64,000 nt of DNA, taken from the NCBI RefSeq assembly GCF_024347495.1, contig NZ_AP025490.1, positions 1,178,001-1,242,000 on the forward strand, read 5' to 3'. The DNA comes from Vibrio gallaecicus. Its GTDB lineage: Bacteria; Pseudomonadota; Gammaproteobacteria; Enterobacterales; Vibrionaceae. This document shows positions 28,340 through 39,092 of this stretch, in pieces. The number at the start of each line of letters is the position of its first letter. The first letter of the stretch is position 1. The position numbers were made by a program, and so were the translations under genes. The notes under the pieces are model-generated. The model ran no database searches and was not told the origin of the DNA. It saw only the letters and a list, made by a program, of their open reading frames with translations.

Positions 28340-30760
28340 TTAGCGTTGTGCTGCACGCTGGCGATTCTTTCCGTTACTAGCAGGTTTGCCACCTTGACCA
28401 TTCCCCGTTTTGTTGCGGTTTGGCTTACCATTGCCTTGAGATTGATGACCACCAGGTCCTTTCTTAATAAAACCACTTGCAGGCTTACGACTGTTACCAC
28501 TATTGCTACCACCAGCGTTTTGGTTGCCGTTACCTTGATTACCCCCGCCATGGTTAGCATTGCCTTGGTTACCCGCTGGCTTTTTGCCGCCCGGTTTTGG
28601 CTTATTGCCACCTGGTTTATGGTTGCGTGGGCTCTCGCCACCAAGACCTGGCTGAGACTTACTGTGTTTAGTCGCAAAACGTTGTGAGCCATGACGACCC
28701 GATTTACGGCGTTGCGCTGGCGTTTGTGCATCAAAATCTTCTTCAGGAACCAAGCAATTTGGCTTATCACCAATCAGGTGTTTTTTACCCATACTGATTA
28801 GTGCTTCACGAATGATTTTCCAGTTATCTGGATCATGGTAACGCAATAGTGCTTTGTGCAAGCGACGTTGACGGTCACCTTTAGGAACTGGTACATCTTC
28901 ACGCTTCTTGTATTTCACACGCTTCAGAGGGTTTGTCTCTGAGTAATACATCGAAGTCGCGTTACACATTGGTGATGGGTAGAAGTTCTGAACTTGGTCA
29001 CATTCGTAGTTATGCTTCTTCAACCACATCGCAAGGTTTAGCATATCTTCATCTTCAGTACCTGGGTGAGCCGAGATGAAGTAAGGGATCAAGTATTGCT
29101 TTTTACCCGCTTCCGCGCTGTACTTTTCAAACATTTCTTTGAAACGATCGTAAGTACCCATGCCCGGCTTCATCATTAGGTCAAGAGGACCTTTTTCAGT
29201 ATGCTCAGGTGCAATCTTCAAGTAACCACCAACGTGGTGAGTAACAAGTTCACGAACGTATTCTGGTGATTGAATCGCTAAATCGTAACGAACGCCTGAA
29301 GCGATCATCACTTTTTTAACGCCTTTCACTTTGCGAGCTTCACGATACAAATCAATCGTGTGCTGGTGATCTGTGTTTAGCTTTTCACAGATTTTAGGGA
29401 AAACACAAGAAGGGCGACGACAGTTAATTTCTGCTTTTGGATCAGAACAACCTAAGCGGTACATGTTCGCAGTAGGACCGCCTAAATCAGAAATTGTGCC
29501 GGTAAACCCAGGAACTTTATCGCGAATTTCTTCTAACTCTTCAATGATCGATTCTTTAGAACGGTTTTGAATGATACGACCTTCATGTTCTGTGATAGAA
29601 CAGAAAGAACAACCACCAAAACAGCCACGCATGATGTTCACTGAAGTTTTAATCATGTCGTATGCAGGGATTTTAGCTTTGCCATACATCGGGTGTGGTA
29701 CGCGCGCATAAGACAAACCAAAAACATAATCCATTTCTTCCGTTGAAAGAGGGATAGGTGCTTGGTTAACCCAAAGTTCACGGTCACCGTGGCGCTGAAT
29801 TAAGGCACGACCGGAGTACGGGTTTGTTTCTAAATGCAGAATACGGCTAGCGTGAGCGTAAAGAATACGGTCATTGTTTAGCTTTTCGTAACCAGGGATA
29901 CGAACGGCTGTTGTTTTTGCATCGTGACGAGAAGGGCGAATTGTAATAGGTTGCGCTTTTACTTCTTCAGCTTTTTCATCTTTCTTAGTATCGCATTGCG
30001 TTTCAACTTCGTAAGGGTTAACCGGAACATACGCTTTATTCGGCTTTTCAATACGAGAAGAGTCAATGATTTTAAAGCCTTCAGGGGCTGCTGCTATATT
30101 GATTGCAGTACCACGAATATTTGTCAGCGTTGACATATCTTCGCCGTCTGCAATTCGGTGTGCCACTTCAACCAGAGCTCGTTCAGCGTTACCAAACAGT
30201 AGGATGTCAGCTTTTGCATCAAACAATACAGAGCGACGAACTTTATCCGACCAGTAGTCGTAGTGCGCAACACGTCGTAAACTTGCTTCGATACCACCAA
30301 GAACTATTGGCGTGCCTTTGTAGGCTTCGCGACAACGTTGAGAATAAACCAGAGTTGCACGGTCAGGACGCTTACCACCTTCGTTGTTTGGCGTGTAAGC
30401 ATCATCGTGGCGTAATTTGCGATCAGAGGTGTAGCGGTTGATCATGGAATCCATGTTACCCGCTGTGATGCCAAAGAATAGGTTTGGTTTACCTAGCTTC
30501 ATGAAGGCATCTTTATTGTCCCACTTTGGTTGAGCAATAATACCCACGCGGAAACCTTGAGCTTCTAGCAGACGACCAATAATAGCCATACCAAAGCTCG
30601 GGTGATCAACGTAAGCGTCACCAGTTACAATAATAATGTCACAGCTGTCCCATCCAAGAGCATCCATCTCCTTTCTACTGGTAGGCAAAAAAGGTGCGGT
30701 TCCGTAGCACTCGGCCCAGTATTTTTTGTGTTCATGAATAGGAGTGATATCGCTGTACAT
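28340..30760 (-). CDS. YgiQ family radical SAM protein
   Basis: 806-residue protein. N-terminal domain with [21 protein letters not shown] (B12-binding-like fold of the UPF0313 family), then the radical SAM cluster motif [17 protein letters not shown] binding [4Fe-4S] and SAM, then [19 protein letters not shown] and the [10 protein letters not shown] region. The last 110 residues or so are low-complexity Gly/Asn/Lys/Gln repeats ([13 protein letters not shown]) with a basic end, probably disordered and possibly RNA-binding. The biochemical function of YgiQ is not firmly known. It is a single gene. Confidence 0.93.
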   Translation of the reverse strand: MYSDITPIHEHKKYWAECYGTAPFLPTSRKEMDALGWDSCDIIIVTGDAYVDHPSFGMAIIGRLLEAQGFRVGIIAQPKWDNKDAFMKLGKPNLFFGITAGNMDSMINRYTSDRKLRHDDAYTPNNEGGKRPDRATLVYSQRCREAYKGTPIVLGGIEASLRRVAHYDYWSDKVRRSVLFDAKADILLFGNAERALVEVAHRIADGEDMSTLTNIRGTAINIAAAPEGFKIIDSSRIEKPNKAYVPVNPYEVETQCDTKKDEKAEEVKAQPITIRPSRHDAKTTAVRIPGYEKLNNDRILYAHASRILHLETNPYSGRALIQRHGDRELWVNQAPIPLSTEEMDYVFGLSYARVPHPMYGKAKIPAYDMIKTSVNIMRGCFGGCSFCSITEHEGRIIQNRSKESIIEELEEIRDKVPGFTGTISDLGGPTANMYRLGCSDPKAEINCRRPSCVFPKICEKLNTDHQHTIDLYREARKVKGVKKVMIASGVRYDLAIQSPEYVRELVTHHVGGYLKIAPEHTEKGPLDLMMKPGMGTYDRFKEMFEKYSAEAGKKQYLIPYFISAHPGTEDEDMLNLAMWLKKHNYECDQVQNFYPSPMCNATSMYYSETNPLKRVKYKKREDVPVPKGDRQRRLHKALLRYHDPDNWKIIREALISMGKKHLIGDKPNCLVPEEDFDAQTPAQRRKSGRHGSQRFATKHSKSQPGLGGESPRNHKPGGNKPKPGGKKPAGNQGNANHGGGNQGNGNQNAGGSNSGNSRKPASGFIKKGPGGHQSQGNGKPNRNKTGNGQGGKPASNGKNRQRAAQR

Positions 30761-30930
30761 ATTTCAACCTCTGATTTTTGAGGCGGGAATTATAGCGAGA
30801 TGTAGTAAGACTAGCTAGCGGAACATACCCCTGAAAAGTTTACTGGCATTATTGAGCTTGAATTTTTGTTTAGAAAGCTAGTTGAATATGAGCTATTGTT
30901 AGTATACCTGCCCTATGCATTGAGGTGAGC

Positions 30931-33414
30931 ATGGAAGCTGCCCAAGTTTTTAGTACAGATACTCCTGAGGTAATCACTGACAAGGTGGATCCACATACCC
31001 TTTTTGATTGGGATTTAAACCTTGCCAGTAAAGAGTTTGAATGTGACTTCGCATCATTAAATCTGCTACTTAAACCCACTCATATCATTAAAACCTATTC
31101 TGACGTAATTAACCTGATGAACATGAGGTTCCAAAATAAATTAAAACAAGCGATGAAAAATGCCTTAAATTCGGGCGATGGTCAGTTCGTTAGTTGTTGT
31201 TTGTCTACAGAAAATGGCACGCTTACCTATGTTGAGATATATATGGAGCTTGGAGCTCCTAATTGCTTGAAAGGCACAATTCGTCCCTTATTTGCTTTTA
31301 CTTCTAGCAGTGAAATTGCCAATATTTTTGGTGCTCTTTTTGAAAGCTCACAATACGGTATTGTGGTTACAGATGAAGACACGCGAATTATCGCTTGTAA
31401 CCAATATTATGAAAAACAGTCTGGTTATGAGTGCTCTTCACTTGTAGGGCTTAGAACGTCTATTTTTAATGCGGGTAAGCACTCCAACCAATTCTATAAG
31501 AAAATGTGGACGGCATTACACGAGCAAGGTTCTTGGTCTGGGGTTATGTTGGCGAGGAATAATTCTGGTGCGGTTTATCCACAAAATATGACAATTCAAA
31601 GAGTGGAGCCATCGGAAGGAAAAGTGTATTACGTGGCTTTTACTACCAATCTGTCTGAAAGCTTATCGTCAATTGCAGAGAAGAACTTAGGTGGTATTGA
31701 TTTACTGACTCAGCTACCAACCAAAGAAAGAGTGTTAACCCAGCTTGAAGCTTTGCTTGAATCAAAAGAGCAGGAGACGGGAATACTCGTATTGAGTATT
31801 AAGCCTCAGTTTGATCAAGAGTGGGTGTTTGATGATCAAAAAATCTTCTCCGACATTTTGTCGCATAATCGTGGTTCTCGTATTACAGGTTATGCGGGCA
31901 GTGGAACCTATATAGCATGTATAGAATTTGTAATATCTGATAAAAAGCAGTTCGTACAATCTCTTAATAATGCGGTTCGGTATTACTTCCTAGGGCTTAA
32001 AACCGTTGCAAGTGAAAGGTTATATGCGGCTATTTCTAAAGGACAGGTTGGGGCTTCAATTCTAGATGTTGACGCAGATAAGCCTAGTCGGCTCTTGTCA
32101 TATGCGGTGCAGGCAATGATCGGCGCTAAAGAGTTTGGAGGTAAATCTATTAATTACTTCCACAGTAATACCCATAAGGAAATGGTGAAGAAGCAGCAAT
32201 TGGAAATAATAGTTCAGAATGCAATAAACGATCAGCAGCTTAATGTCCACTACCAACCGATTGTTAATGCTCAAACAGGAAAGGTAATGATGTTTGAAGC
32301 ACTATGCCGTTTTCCTTGTGTGGATGGTGAGACGTTTAATACACAAGTTATGGTCGAAATAGCAGAGGAATTAGGGTTGGTTGTTGATCTTGATAGAGCC
32401 ATCGCAATGAAAGCTCTATCTGATCATGATGAACTTCGTCGTATTTTTGGAGAGGGTGTAGGGCTGACTTTGAATTGCTCGTTAAGAACGAAAGACAGCA
32501 CGCAAAAAGCATTGGTGGATACAGCCAAATTGGTCTGCGCAAACACAGAACGCCCAGATCTGATCACGATTGAATTAACTGAAAGTGGCCAGTTCTTTAG
32601 TAAGGATGAACAAAATAGTGCAGTAGGACGTATTCGAGCGTTAGGTCTCAGTGTCGCTATTGATGACTTTGGTTCTGGATATTCTTCAATTTCATATTTA
32701 AGTGAAAGTAAGTTTAATAAGCTTAAAATTGATCGAGAGCTGATAATTGATATTCACGAAAGTACATGTAAGCAAAATATCATCGAAATGGTGACAAAAT
32801 TGGCACACACATTAGGTGTCGAGGTGGTGGCAGAAGGTATTGAAAAGCCGGAAGAACTACGCATCATGCAGTTAGCAAATGTGGATTATATTCAAGGATA
32901 TTTATTTGATAAACCGAGAGAGCTGAGCGAATTATTGGCAATGTACGGTGATCAAGAGGGCATAGGTCCTTTTGAGGAAATGGCTCAAACACACGTTGAT
33001 ACTAAGTCAATCCTTTCTTTGTTTCGTAATGCGCCACCGCAAATGAGCCCAGGTGACCCATTGTCATTGGCTGTTCAAAATTTGAAACGAGATGGGATTA
33101 AAATGGTTCCTGTCACCGTCGACAGTAAATGCGTAGGGCTGCTGGATCAGCAAATGGTGAACCTGCATATGACGCCAAGTATGGGGACGGACTTAGAATC
33201 AGCCAAAGAAGCGAAGATCTGGAGTAAGCCGATTAATCAAATTATGTCTGTCGATTTCTCTGTAATAAATGTGAACAAATCTTTAGATGAGATCCCTAGA
33301 TTAATTGAAGAAGGAGTGCAATTCCCTTGGGTATTAGTCAACGACGCTGAACATTATAAAGGGATGTTAAATGAGTCTGATTTACTTAAATATTGTTTGC
33401 CTTGGAGCGGATAA
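30931..33414 (+). CDS. PAS - degenerate GGDEF - EAL - CBS-like signalling protein
   Basis: 827 residues from the ATG at 30931, which follows GAGGTGAG; a GTG six bases earlier is also open. Domains: N-terminal unknown (1-125), PAS (about 130-240; YGIVVTDEDTRIIACNQYYEKQSGY), degenerate GGDEF (about 255-400, no GGDEF motif), EAL (about 415-665; FEALCRF with Glu456, IELTESGQFF, AIDDFGSGYSS, KLKIDREL, VVAEGIE, IQGYLFDKP), then a CBS-like pair (about 690-820). EAL residues are intact, so phosphodiesterase activity is likely. CBS pairs bind adenine nucleotides and may report energy state. It is a single gene close to the chemosensory operon. Confidence 0.85.
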   Translation: MEAAQVFSTDTPEVITDKVDPHTLFDWDLNLASKEFECDFASLNLLLKPTHIIKTYSDVINLMNMRFQNKLKQAMKNALNSGDGQFVSCCLSTENGTLTYVEIYMELGAPNCLKGTIRPLFAFTSSSEIANIFGALFESSQYGIVVTDEDTRIIACNQYYEKQSGYECSSLVGLRTSIFNAGKHSNQFYKKMWTALHEQGSWSGVMLARNNSGAVYPQNMTIQRVEPSEGKVYYVAFTTNLSESLSSIAEKNLGGIDLLTQLPTKERVLTQLEALLESKEQETGILVLSIKPQFDQEWVFDDQKIFSDILSHNRGSRITGYAGSGTYIACIEFVISDKKQFVQSLNNAVRYYFLGLKTVASERLYAAISKGQVGASILDVDADKPSRLLSYAVQAMIGAKEFGGKSINYFHSNTHKEMVKKQQLEIIVQNAINDQQLNVHYQPIVNAQTGKVMMFEALCRFPCVDGETFNTQVMVEIAEELGLVVDLDRAIAMKALSDHDELRRIFGEGVGLTLNCSLRTKDSTQKALVDTAKLVCANTERPDLITIELTESGQFFSKDEQNSAVGRIRALGLSVAIDDFGSGYSSISYLSESKFNKLKIDRELIIDIHESTCKQNIIEMVTKLAHTLGVEVVAEGIEKPEELRIMQLANVDYIQGYLFDKPRELSELLAMYGDQEGIGPFEEMAQTHVDTKSILSLFRNAPPQMSPGDPLSLAVQNLKRDGIKMVPVTVDSKCVGLLDQQMVNLHMTPSMGTDLESAKEAKIWSKPINQIMSVDFSVINVNKSLDEIPRLIEEGVQFPWVLVNDAEHYKGMLNESDLLKYCLPWSG

Positions 33415-33500
33415 ACAAGATCTTTTGATAATTCTTAGTGAGTGTTTTTTCTAGTATTTGCTATTATCTGCGCAAATAATCGATTTGTAATGAATGGCTA

Positions 33501-34181
33501 ATGATTGAATCTCTCTTAATACAATTCCCACCTATGTTGTTAGGTGCACAATTAATTCTTACCTTAGTGCTTGTAAAAGGCGACATCTGCCCAGGTCAAA
33601 GAGGTCGTGTGCATAAAATGTTGCCTTCAATCGGTGTACTTTGGTTGGCGGTAGCGTCTCTTAGAATCGAAGCCTTTCTTGTTGTGTTCTCCATCTTTTA
33701 CTTTTTCTCACAAGTTCAGACGAAAAAAACGCGAGATCAAGGACCTACCTGGGTCTTGTATTTGGCATGTGGTTTGGCTTTATCATTCGTAGGGATACAA
33801 GCTGCTGAACAAGTAAGTTTACCTGCCGTTATTGCTACAGTCGTGCTGGTTGCTCTACTGGGCTCATCTTTTGCTCACTTATTATTGACGATAGCGCGAA
33901 CACGTTTGCAAGCATTCCATAACATTTTGCCTGTAGCGGGCGTATTGAGCAGTATGTTATTGGTGCTAGTGACTGTACTCAATGTTTACTCTATACCTGA
34001 AGCGGAGTTGGAGCTTATTACTTCAGACTTATTGTTTGGTTTTGCATTACTGATTTCAGCCATTGTTGTGTGGTGTTGGCATCTGTTTTTTACAAAACCA
34101 CCAGAAAAAGCCCAACTCTCTATTAGTTTGTTTATGTTGCTAGAGGCTATTACTGTTTTAGCTCCAACGTGGGCAATCTAA
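33501..34181 (+). CDS. Hypothetical membrane protein
   Basis: 226-residue protein with about seven hydrophobic segments and no soluble domain. A short cytoplasmic loop carries KKTRDQGPTW. I recognise no family. It follows the EAL-CBS gene by 86 bases and is followed by a DUF4250 gene on the same strand; a functional link is only possible. A role in transport or lipid chemistry cannot be told apart from sequence. Confidence 0.65.
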   Translation: MIESLLIQFPPMLLGAQLILTLVLVKGDICPGQRGRVHKMLPSIGVLWLAVASLRIEAFLVVFSIFYFFSQVQTKKTRDQGPTWVLYLACGLALSFVGIQAAEQVSLPAVIATVVLVALLGSSFAHLLLTIARTRLQAFHNILPVAGVLSSMLLVLVTVLNVYSIPEAELELITSDLLFGFALLISAIVVWCWHLFFTKPPEKAQLSISLFMLLEAITVLAPTWAI

Positions 34182-34320
34182 GGTTTCAGAGCACCCCAAT
34201 CTCTATTGTAAAAAGAGGTTAAACCTTGCGTTTTAACTGTTAAATTGTGATCTTCTAATGAGCAAGGTTGCACTTCGCGTTCTAAACTTAAACCATGAGT
34301 GTGTTCTTAAGGAGTGCGGA

Positions 34321-34521
34321 ATGGATTTAAGTAACGTGAGAAATTTAGATAACATTATTCTGCTAGGAATTGTGAACGAAAAGCTTCGTTTAGAGTGTGA
34401 CAGCTTTGAAGATTTAGTCAGCATGTATGAGATGGATGTTGAAAATGTGGTGGGTAAGCTAGATATCTTGGGATATCAATATGATCCACTAACGAATCAG
34501 TTTAAATCTTATGCTCGCTAA
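34321..34521 (+). CDS. DUF4250 domain-containing protein
   Basis: The frame opens at 34258, but AAGGAG at 34309-34314 sits six bases before the ATG at 34321, giving a 66-residue protein beginning MDLSNVRNLDNIILLGIVNEK, which is the usual start of DUF4250. The compact body contains LVSMYEMDVENVVGKLDILGY. Function is unknown. Confidence 0.8.
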   Translation: MDLSNVRNLDNIILLGIVNEKLRLECDSFEDLVSMYEMDVENVVGKLDILGYQYDPLTNQFKSYAR

Positions 34522-34601
34522 CGGCTTTATGTGGCGTTAATTATGCCTACAAATGGTTAACCCGTACAAGCTGTTAATAAATAGAGTGAATTGCTTGATA
34601 A

Positions 34602-34645
34602 TAAAGCCGTAGACTTATTGGCAAGTCTGCGGCTTTTCGATTTTT
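34602..34645. terminator. Terminator between DUF4250 gene and pseudopilin
   Basis: AAAGCCGTAGACTT pairs with AAGTCTGCGGCTTT (one G-T pair) with a short loop, then TTTTCGATTTTT. It lies between convergent genes. Confidence 0.85.
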
Positions 34646-34666
34646 CTAGTAACCATTTGTACTTTT

Positions 34667-35251
34667 CTAGCAGCCTGTTACTACGGATTGGGTTTCTAGA
34701 GAAACCACTTCAGAGCCTACTACTTCAAATGCATAATATGCATAGCACTTATCGGTTAAAGTATACGATTCAGGAAACAAAAACATTCCCCAACCACTAA
34801 TATCATTTGAAATCCAACTGCCAGGTGTTTGATCGATGACACATAGCGGGTCGGTACACTTATAGCTTAAAACACCACTTGATCCAAAATCTCTATATCC
34901 ATTTCCCACGTGAGTAATACCGGCGACAAACAACTCACCTAAGCGCTCGTCCCAAATTTCTTGGGGAACACCAAAATAAGTATTGATCGGTACTCCTTCT
35001 ACACTAACAGCAACATCTCGTTGGGTATCTAACCCTTGAAGAATGGCATTTACTCTTACATTATCAACAACATACCTGAAAGATGCCGATATGTTTTCAA
35101 CAATAGCTGTATTAGCATCTTGTTTTAAGGATAAATACCTAGGCAGAGCTACGGCCGACAAAATAGCTAAAATACTAATAACAACAATAAGCTCTATGAA
35201 TGTGAAACCTTTTTTATCTTTCAAATGGCCACCAAATATATGCAAGTTCAT
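34667..35251 (-). CDS. Type IV pilin/pseudopilin-like protein
   Basis: 194-residue protein with a prepilin leader KDKKG followed by FTFIELIVVISILAILSAVA: cleavage after Gly15, Phe +1, Glu +5 and a hydrophobic assembly helix. The globular part has four Cys residues (KCTDPLC, DKCY, final TGC) that may form disulfides. The size fits a minor pilin or a type II secretion pseudopilin. No other pilus or secretion gene adjoins it except aspS, about 4 kb away. Its function could be in type II secretion, MSHA or a type IV pilus; this is undecided. Confidence 0.85.
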   Translation of the reverse strand: MNLHIFGGHLKDKKGFTFIELIVVISILAILSAVALPRYLSLKQDANTAIVENISASFRYVVDNVRVNAILQGLDTQRDVAVSVEGVPINTYFGVPQEIWDERLGELFVAGITHVGNGYRDFGSSGVLSYKCTDPLCVIDQTPGSWISNDISGWGMFLFPESYTLTDKCYAYYAFEVVGSEVVSLETQSVVTGC

Positions 35252-35402
35252 AGCAATCTGAGCATAAAACTAACATACAACTGAAATAATTCTCTTTCAC
35301 CTTTTACAAATATTGTATGTTCAAGCACAGTTTTTGCCATAAATTCGATGATTTATATTCAGCGCCATTAATACCGATTTCCATTAAGTGAACGAAGTGG
35401 CT

Positions 35403-36314
35403 TTAGACAACTTTAATGCCATCTAAATGGCTCTTACTTTGTTGACGAGCTGTACTGAAGAAAGCTTGTAGATAACGCTTATCTTTTTCCGAGTTACGAA
35501 CAGCAGCAAAAAGGCGTCGAGATAATCCACTCCCTAAAGGCTTACTCGTAATCAGTCCTTGTCTCGAAAATTCACTGATAGCCCAATTAGGCAAGGCTGA
35601 TGCGCCCAAACCTGCCGACACCATTTGCACTAGCATTAGCGTATTATCGGCTTGCTTCCATTTTTTTGGCTCAACACCTGCAGGCTGCAAGAAGTGCTTT
35701 ACTACATCTAACCTCTGTTTTTGAACAGGGTAAGAGAGCATGGTTACGTCAGCTAAATCTTCAGGTTCAATGCAATCCTTATCAGCTAAAGGTGAGTTTG
35801 TTGCAGTGATTAGTCGCATTTCAAAATCGAATAAAGGCTCGTAATGCACTTCTGATCTTGGCTGAATATCTGATGTTATCACTAAGTCCAATTCACCAGC
35901 CATCAATGCGGGTAGTGGTTCAAAACCAAAACCTGAAGAGAAATCAAGTGTCACACTTGGCCAAGCTACCTGGTATTCCTTTAACGCAGGCATTAGCCAT
36001 TGGAAACAAGAGTGGCATTCAATTGCCATGTGTAAGCGACCATTCACATCTTCTTTCAAACTTGCGAGTTCATTCTCTGCTTTTGCAAGTTTCGGTAACA
36101 CTTCATCAGCTAGTTTAAGAAGAATTTGACCTTCAGAGGTGAACTTGACTGGGCGGGTTTTACGAAGGAATAACTGCCCACCAATACGAGCTTCTAAGTC
36201 TTTGAGTTGATGAGAAAGTGCAGACTGCGTTAAATGCAGCGATGTTGCTGTTGCTGTTAACGATCCACTGTCACGTAACGTGGTTAATGTTCGCAGATGT
36301 TTGAGCTCTATCAT
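35403..36314 (-). CDS. metR: LysR-type regulator of methionine genes MetR
   Basis: 303-residue LysR regulator. The N-terminal winged helix reads LKHLRTLTTLRDSGSLTATATSLHLTQSALSHQLKDLE, and the C-terminal part is a co-inducer domain, for homocysteine in known MetR. It is divergent from metE across 279 bases, the arrangement of MetR/MetE in enterobacteria and vibrios, which supports the assignment. It likely activates metE and represses itself. MetJ-type operators lie between them. Confidence 0.93.
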   Translation of the reverse strand: MIELKHLRTLTTLRDSGSLTATATSLHLTQSALSHQLKDLEARIGGQLFLRKTRPVKFTSEGQILLKLADEVLPKLAKAENELASLKEDVNGRLHMAIECHSCFQWLMPALKEYQVAWPSVTLDFSSGFGFEPLPALMAGELDLVITSDIQPRSEVHYEPLFDFEMRLITATNSPLADKDCIEPEDLADVTMLSYPVQKQRLDVVKHFLQPAGVEPKKWKQADNTLMLVQMVSAGLGASALPNWAISEFSRQGLITSKPLGSGLSRRLFAAVRNSEKDKRYLQAFFSTARQQSKSHLDGIKVV

Positions 36315-36389
36315 GAGTATTCCTCATTTTCCCTAAGCCAATATAATTTTTGTTAATGATCACACCCTACTTTGTTTCATAAAATAAGT

Positions 36390-36405
36390 AAACGTCTAGA
36401 CGTCT
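36390..36405. promoter_or_regulatory. Tandem met boxes (MetJ operator)
   Basis: Two adjacent eight-base boxes, AAACGTCT and AGACGTCT; the second is the exact met-box consensus and the first differs by one base. It lies 75 bases upstream of the metR start and about 190 before metE. MetJ with S-adenosylmethionine binds at least two tandem boxes. Confidence 0.85.
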
Positions 36406-36511
36406 AAATAAAATTCGTTTAATTCATGAATAAAACGTTCAACATGAAATTTTATAATAAACAAGATGAATATTTGGAGGTTGTTCATAAACCACATTCA
36501 ATAGATAGTTT

Positions 36512-36527
36512 AGCCATCCAGACGCCT
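36512..36527. promoter_or_regulatory. Second MetJ operator-like pair
   Basis: AGCCATCC followed by AGACGCCT: five of eight and seven of eight matches to the met-box consensus. It is 67 bases upstream of the metE start, near where a promoter would sit. Confidence 0.6.
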
Positions 36528-36593
36528 TATCAAGCATTCAGCATGAAATAGGAGTCTGACCAAATTACTAAAAATTGAATAAGGAACAGGCTC

Positions 36594-38927
36594 ATGACAA
36601 CGACAACGCATATTCTAGGCTACCCACGTATTGGCGAAAAAAGAGAATTAAAATTTGCGCTAGAGAAATACTGGCGTGGTGAAATCAACCAATCAGAGCT
36701 AAAAGAGCTAGGTAGTGAATTAAGAAATCGTAATTGGAAGGTGCAAGCAGATGCGAACCTAAGTTTTGCAACTGTGGGTGACTTCGCATGGTATGACCAT
36801 GTACTAACTACCACTCTATTGTTGGGTCACGTGCCAAAGCGCCACGCTGGTGGCTCAGAAGATGAAAAAGATTTTCCTGATTTAGATACACTTTTCCGAG
36901 TTGGTCGTGGTCAATCACAAGAACAATCGACTTGTTGTGGTGGCAGTCATGGGTCAACGAGTGAAGGCACTGCTGCATCAGATATGACGAAGTGGTTTAA
37001 TACTAACTACCATTACATCGTGCCAGAATTCAGAAAAGATGATTCATTTGAAGTCAGTTGGCCTCAGCTATTTGATGAAGTGAATGAAGCGGTTAAAGCC
37101 GGTCATAAAGTGAAACCTGTCCTATTGGGACCATTATCTTACCTTTACCTTGGCAAAGAAGTAGAAGATGGTTTTGATCGTCTAACGTTACTTCCTCGCC
37201 TACTGACGGCTTACCAAGCTATTCTGGCTAAGTTATCAAAGCTCGGAGTGGAGTGGGTGCAAATAGATGAGCCAATCCTTTCTCTTGAATTGGAAAAATC
37301 ATGGGCAGATTCATTTAAGCTGGCTTACCAAGTGCTGCAAAGCGATGTAAAGCTTCTTCTTACGACTTACTTTGATTCTGTTACAGACACCCTAGATAGG
37401 ATTATAGAACTGCCAGTTGATGGCCTTCACATTGACCTGTCAGCTGCGCCAGAACAATTGGATGAAGTTGCAAATAAATTGCCGAAAGATTGGGTTTTAT
37501 CGGCTGGTGCTATCAATGGGCGAAATGTATGGCGTGCAGACCTTGCAACACAACTTGCTAACCTTCAACCAATCAAAGAGAAACTAGGTGACAAGTTGTG
37601 GGTAGCAAGCTCATGTTCACTGTTACATAGCCCAGTCGACCTAGAATTAGAAGAAACGCTAAGCGAAGAAGTAAAAAGTTGGTTTGCTTTTGCGAAACAG
37701 AAAGTCACAGAAGTGAGCTTACTAGGCGCCGCGTTAGATGGTGACCACAACGCAATTTTAGCGTGTGAGACTTACAGCCAACCAATTGTGGATCGTAAAA
37801 GTGCAACGCATGTGAATAAGCCGCAAGTACAGTCTCGTTTGAATACAATCACTAAAGCATTAGCGCTACGTAGCGAACCTTATGCAGTGCGAACTGCACA
37901 CCAGTCGAAGGTGTTAGGTTTGCCACTACTTCCAACCACTACTATTGGTTCATTCCCACAAACAGGTGAAATTCGAGTTCAGCGTAGTGCATACAAAACA
38001 GGGCAACTGACTGAAGCTGAATACAATACCGCATTAAAAGGTCACATTGCAGATGCAGTTAAACGCCAAGAAGCACTTGATCTAGATGTACTTGTACATG
38101 GTGAAGCTGAACGAAATGACATGGTTGAATACTTTGCTGAAAACCTAGCGGGCTTCCAAACAACAAAATTTGGTTGGGTGCAAAGCTATGGTTCTCGTTG
38201 CGTTAAGCCAGCTATTGTTGTCGCGGATATTGAACGTGAAAAACCAATAACCGTAGAGTGGTCAACGTACGCTCAGTCTCTTACGTCAAAGCAGATGAAA
38301 GGTATGTTGACGGGACCGGTAACGATACTGTGCTGGACATTCCCACGTGAAGATATTTCTCGTAAGGAGATAGCCAATCAATTGGCTTTTGCATTACGTG
38401 ATGAAGTATCAGACTTGCAAGATGCGGGGATTAATATCATTCAAATTGATGAGCCTGCGATTCGTGAAGGTTTACCACTTAAGAAGGGCGATCACGCTGA
38501 ATATCTAGAGTGGGCGGTTGATGCCTTTAAAATATCAGCGGCGAGCGCGAAACCAGAAACTCAGATTCATACTCACATGTGTTACAGCGAATTTAACGAG
38601 ATCATTGACTCAGTGGCTGATTTAGATGCGGATGTCATCACGATCGAAACCTCTCGTTCAAATATGGAACTATTGAAAGCATTTGAAGAGTTTAACTATC
38701 CGAATGAAATTGGTCCTGGTGTTTACGATATCCACTCACCAAATATTCCTTCAGAAGAGTGGATTATTGATCTATTGAAAAAAGCGGCAGAGAAGATTCC
38801 AGCTGAGCGATTATGGGCTAACCCAGATTGTGGTCTTAAAACTCGTAATTGGGCTGAAACAGAAGCCGCATTAGCAAACCTAGTTTCAGCAACGAAAACA
38901 CTTCGTAAAGAATGGGCTGAAGCTTAA
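36594..38927 (+). CDS. metE: Cobalamin-independent methionine synthase MetE
   Basis: Cytosolic zinc enzyme that methylates homocysteine from 5-methyltetrahydropteroyl-triglutamate. At 777 residues it is slightly longer than E. coli MetE (753). The N-terminal barrel begins [20 protein letters not shown]. The C-terminal barrel has the zinc site in [10 protein letters not shown] and the second Cys in [11 protein letters not shown]. An insertion rich in Gln/Ser/Cys/Gly ([18 protein letters not shown], about 104-122) replaces a shorter loop of E. coli MetE. It is preceded by AAGGAACAG. A terminator follows. Confidence 0.97.
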   Translation: MTTTTHILGYPRIGEKRELKFALEKYWRGEINQSELKELGSELRNRNWKVQADANLSFATVGDFAWYDHVLTTTLLLGHVPKRHAGGSEDEKDFPDLDTLFRVGRGQSQEQSTCCGGSHGSTSEGTAASDMTKWFNTNYHYIVPEFRKDDSFEVSWPQLFDEVNEAVKAGHKVKPVLLGPLSYLYLGKEVEDGFDRLTLLPRLLTAYQAILAKLSKLGVEWVQIDEPILSLELEKSWADSFKLAYQVLQSDVKLLLTTYFDSVTDTLDRIIELPVDGLHIDLSAAPEQLDEVANKLPKDWVLSAGAINGRNVWRADLATQLANLQPIKEKLGDKLWVASSCSLLHSPVDLELEETLSEEVKSWFAFAKQKVTEVSLLGAALDGDHNAILACETYSQPIVDRKSATHVNKPQVQSRLNTITKALALRSEPYAVRTAHQSKVLGLPLLPTTTIGSFPQTGEIRVQRSAYKTGQLTEAEYNTALKGHIADAVKRQEALDLDVLVHGEAERNDMVEYFAENLAGFQTTKFGWVQSYGSRCVKPAIVVADIEREKPITVEWSTYAQSLTSKQMKGMLTGPVTILCWTFPREDISRKEIANQLAFALRDEVSDLQDAGINIIQIDEPAIREGLPLKKGDHAEYLEWAVDAFKISAASAKPETQIHTHMCYSEFNEIIDSVADLDADVITIETSRSNMELLKAFEEFNYPNEIGPGVYDIHSPNIPSEEWIIDLLKKAAEKIPAERLWANPDCGLKTRNWAETEAALANLVSATKTLRKEWAEA

Positions 38928-39012
38928 ACCAATTAATTAACTGAAGTTGGCTTTCTAGAGTTTCAGGTTCCTTTGAATATCTAGACATAAGCTAAAATTT
39001 ACCTGAAAAAAC

Positions 39013-39039
39013 AAACGCCAGCATTAAGCTGGCGTTTTT
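39013..39039 (+). terminator. Terminator after metE
   Basis: AAACGCCAGC / GCTGGCGTTT, a perfect 10-base stem with a five-base loop and T-run; the A-rich 5' side could also terminate aspS transcription from the other strand. Confidence 0.9.
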
Positions 39040-39092
39040 GTATTCACTAAAAAGCTATGTACTTCTTAAATACTTAGTTTCTTATCTTCTAA

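Noticed and set aside
28309..28773. 154-codon frame overlapping the ygiQ 3' end
   Set aside because: It is a frame shadow of the low-complexity YgiQ tail and has no independent start signal.
36315..36593. MetR binding sites (TGAA-N5-TTCA)
   Set aside because: Several TGAA and TTCA half-sites occur, but none has the five-base spacing; the closest has seven. A matrix scan would be needed.
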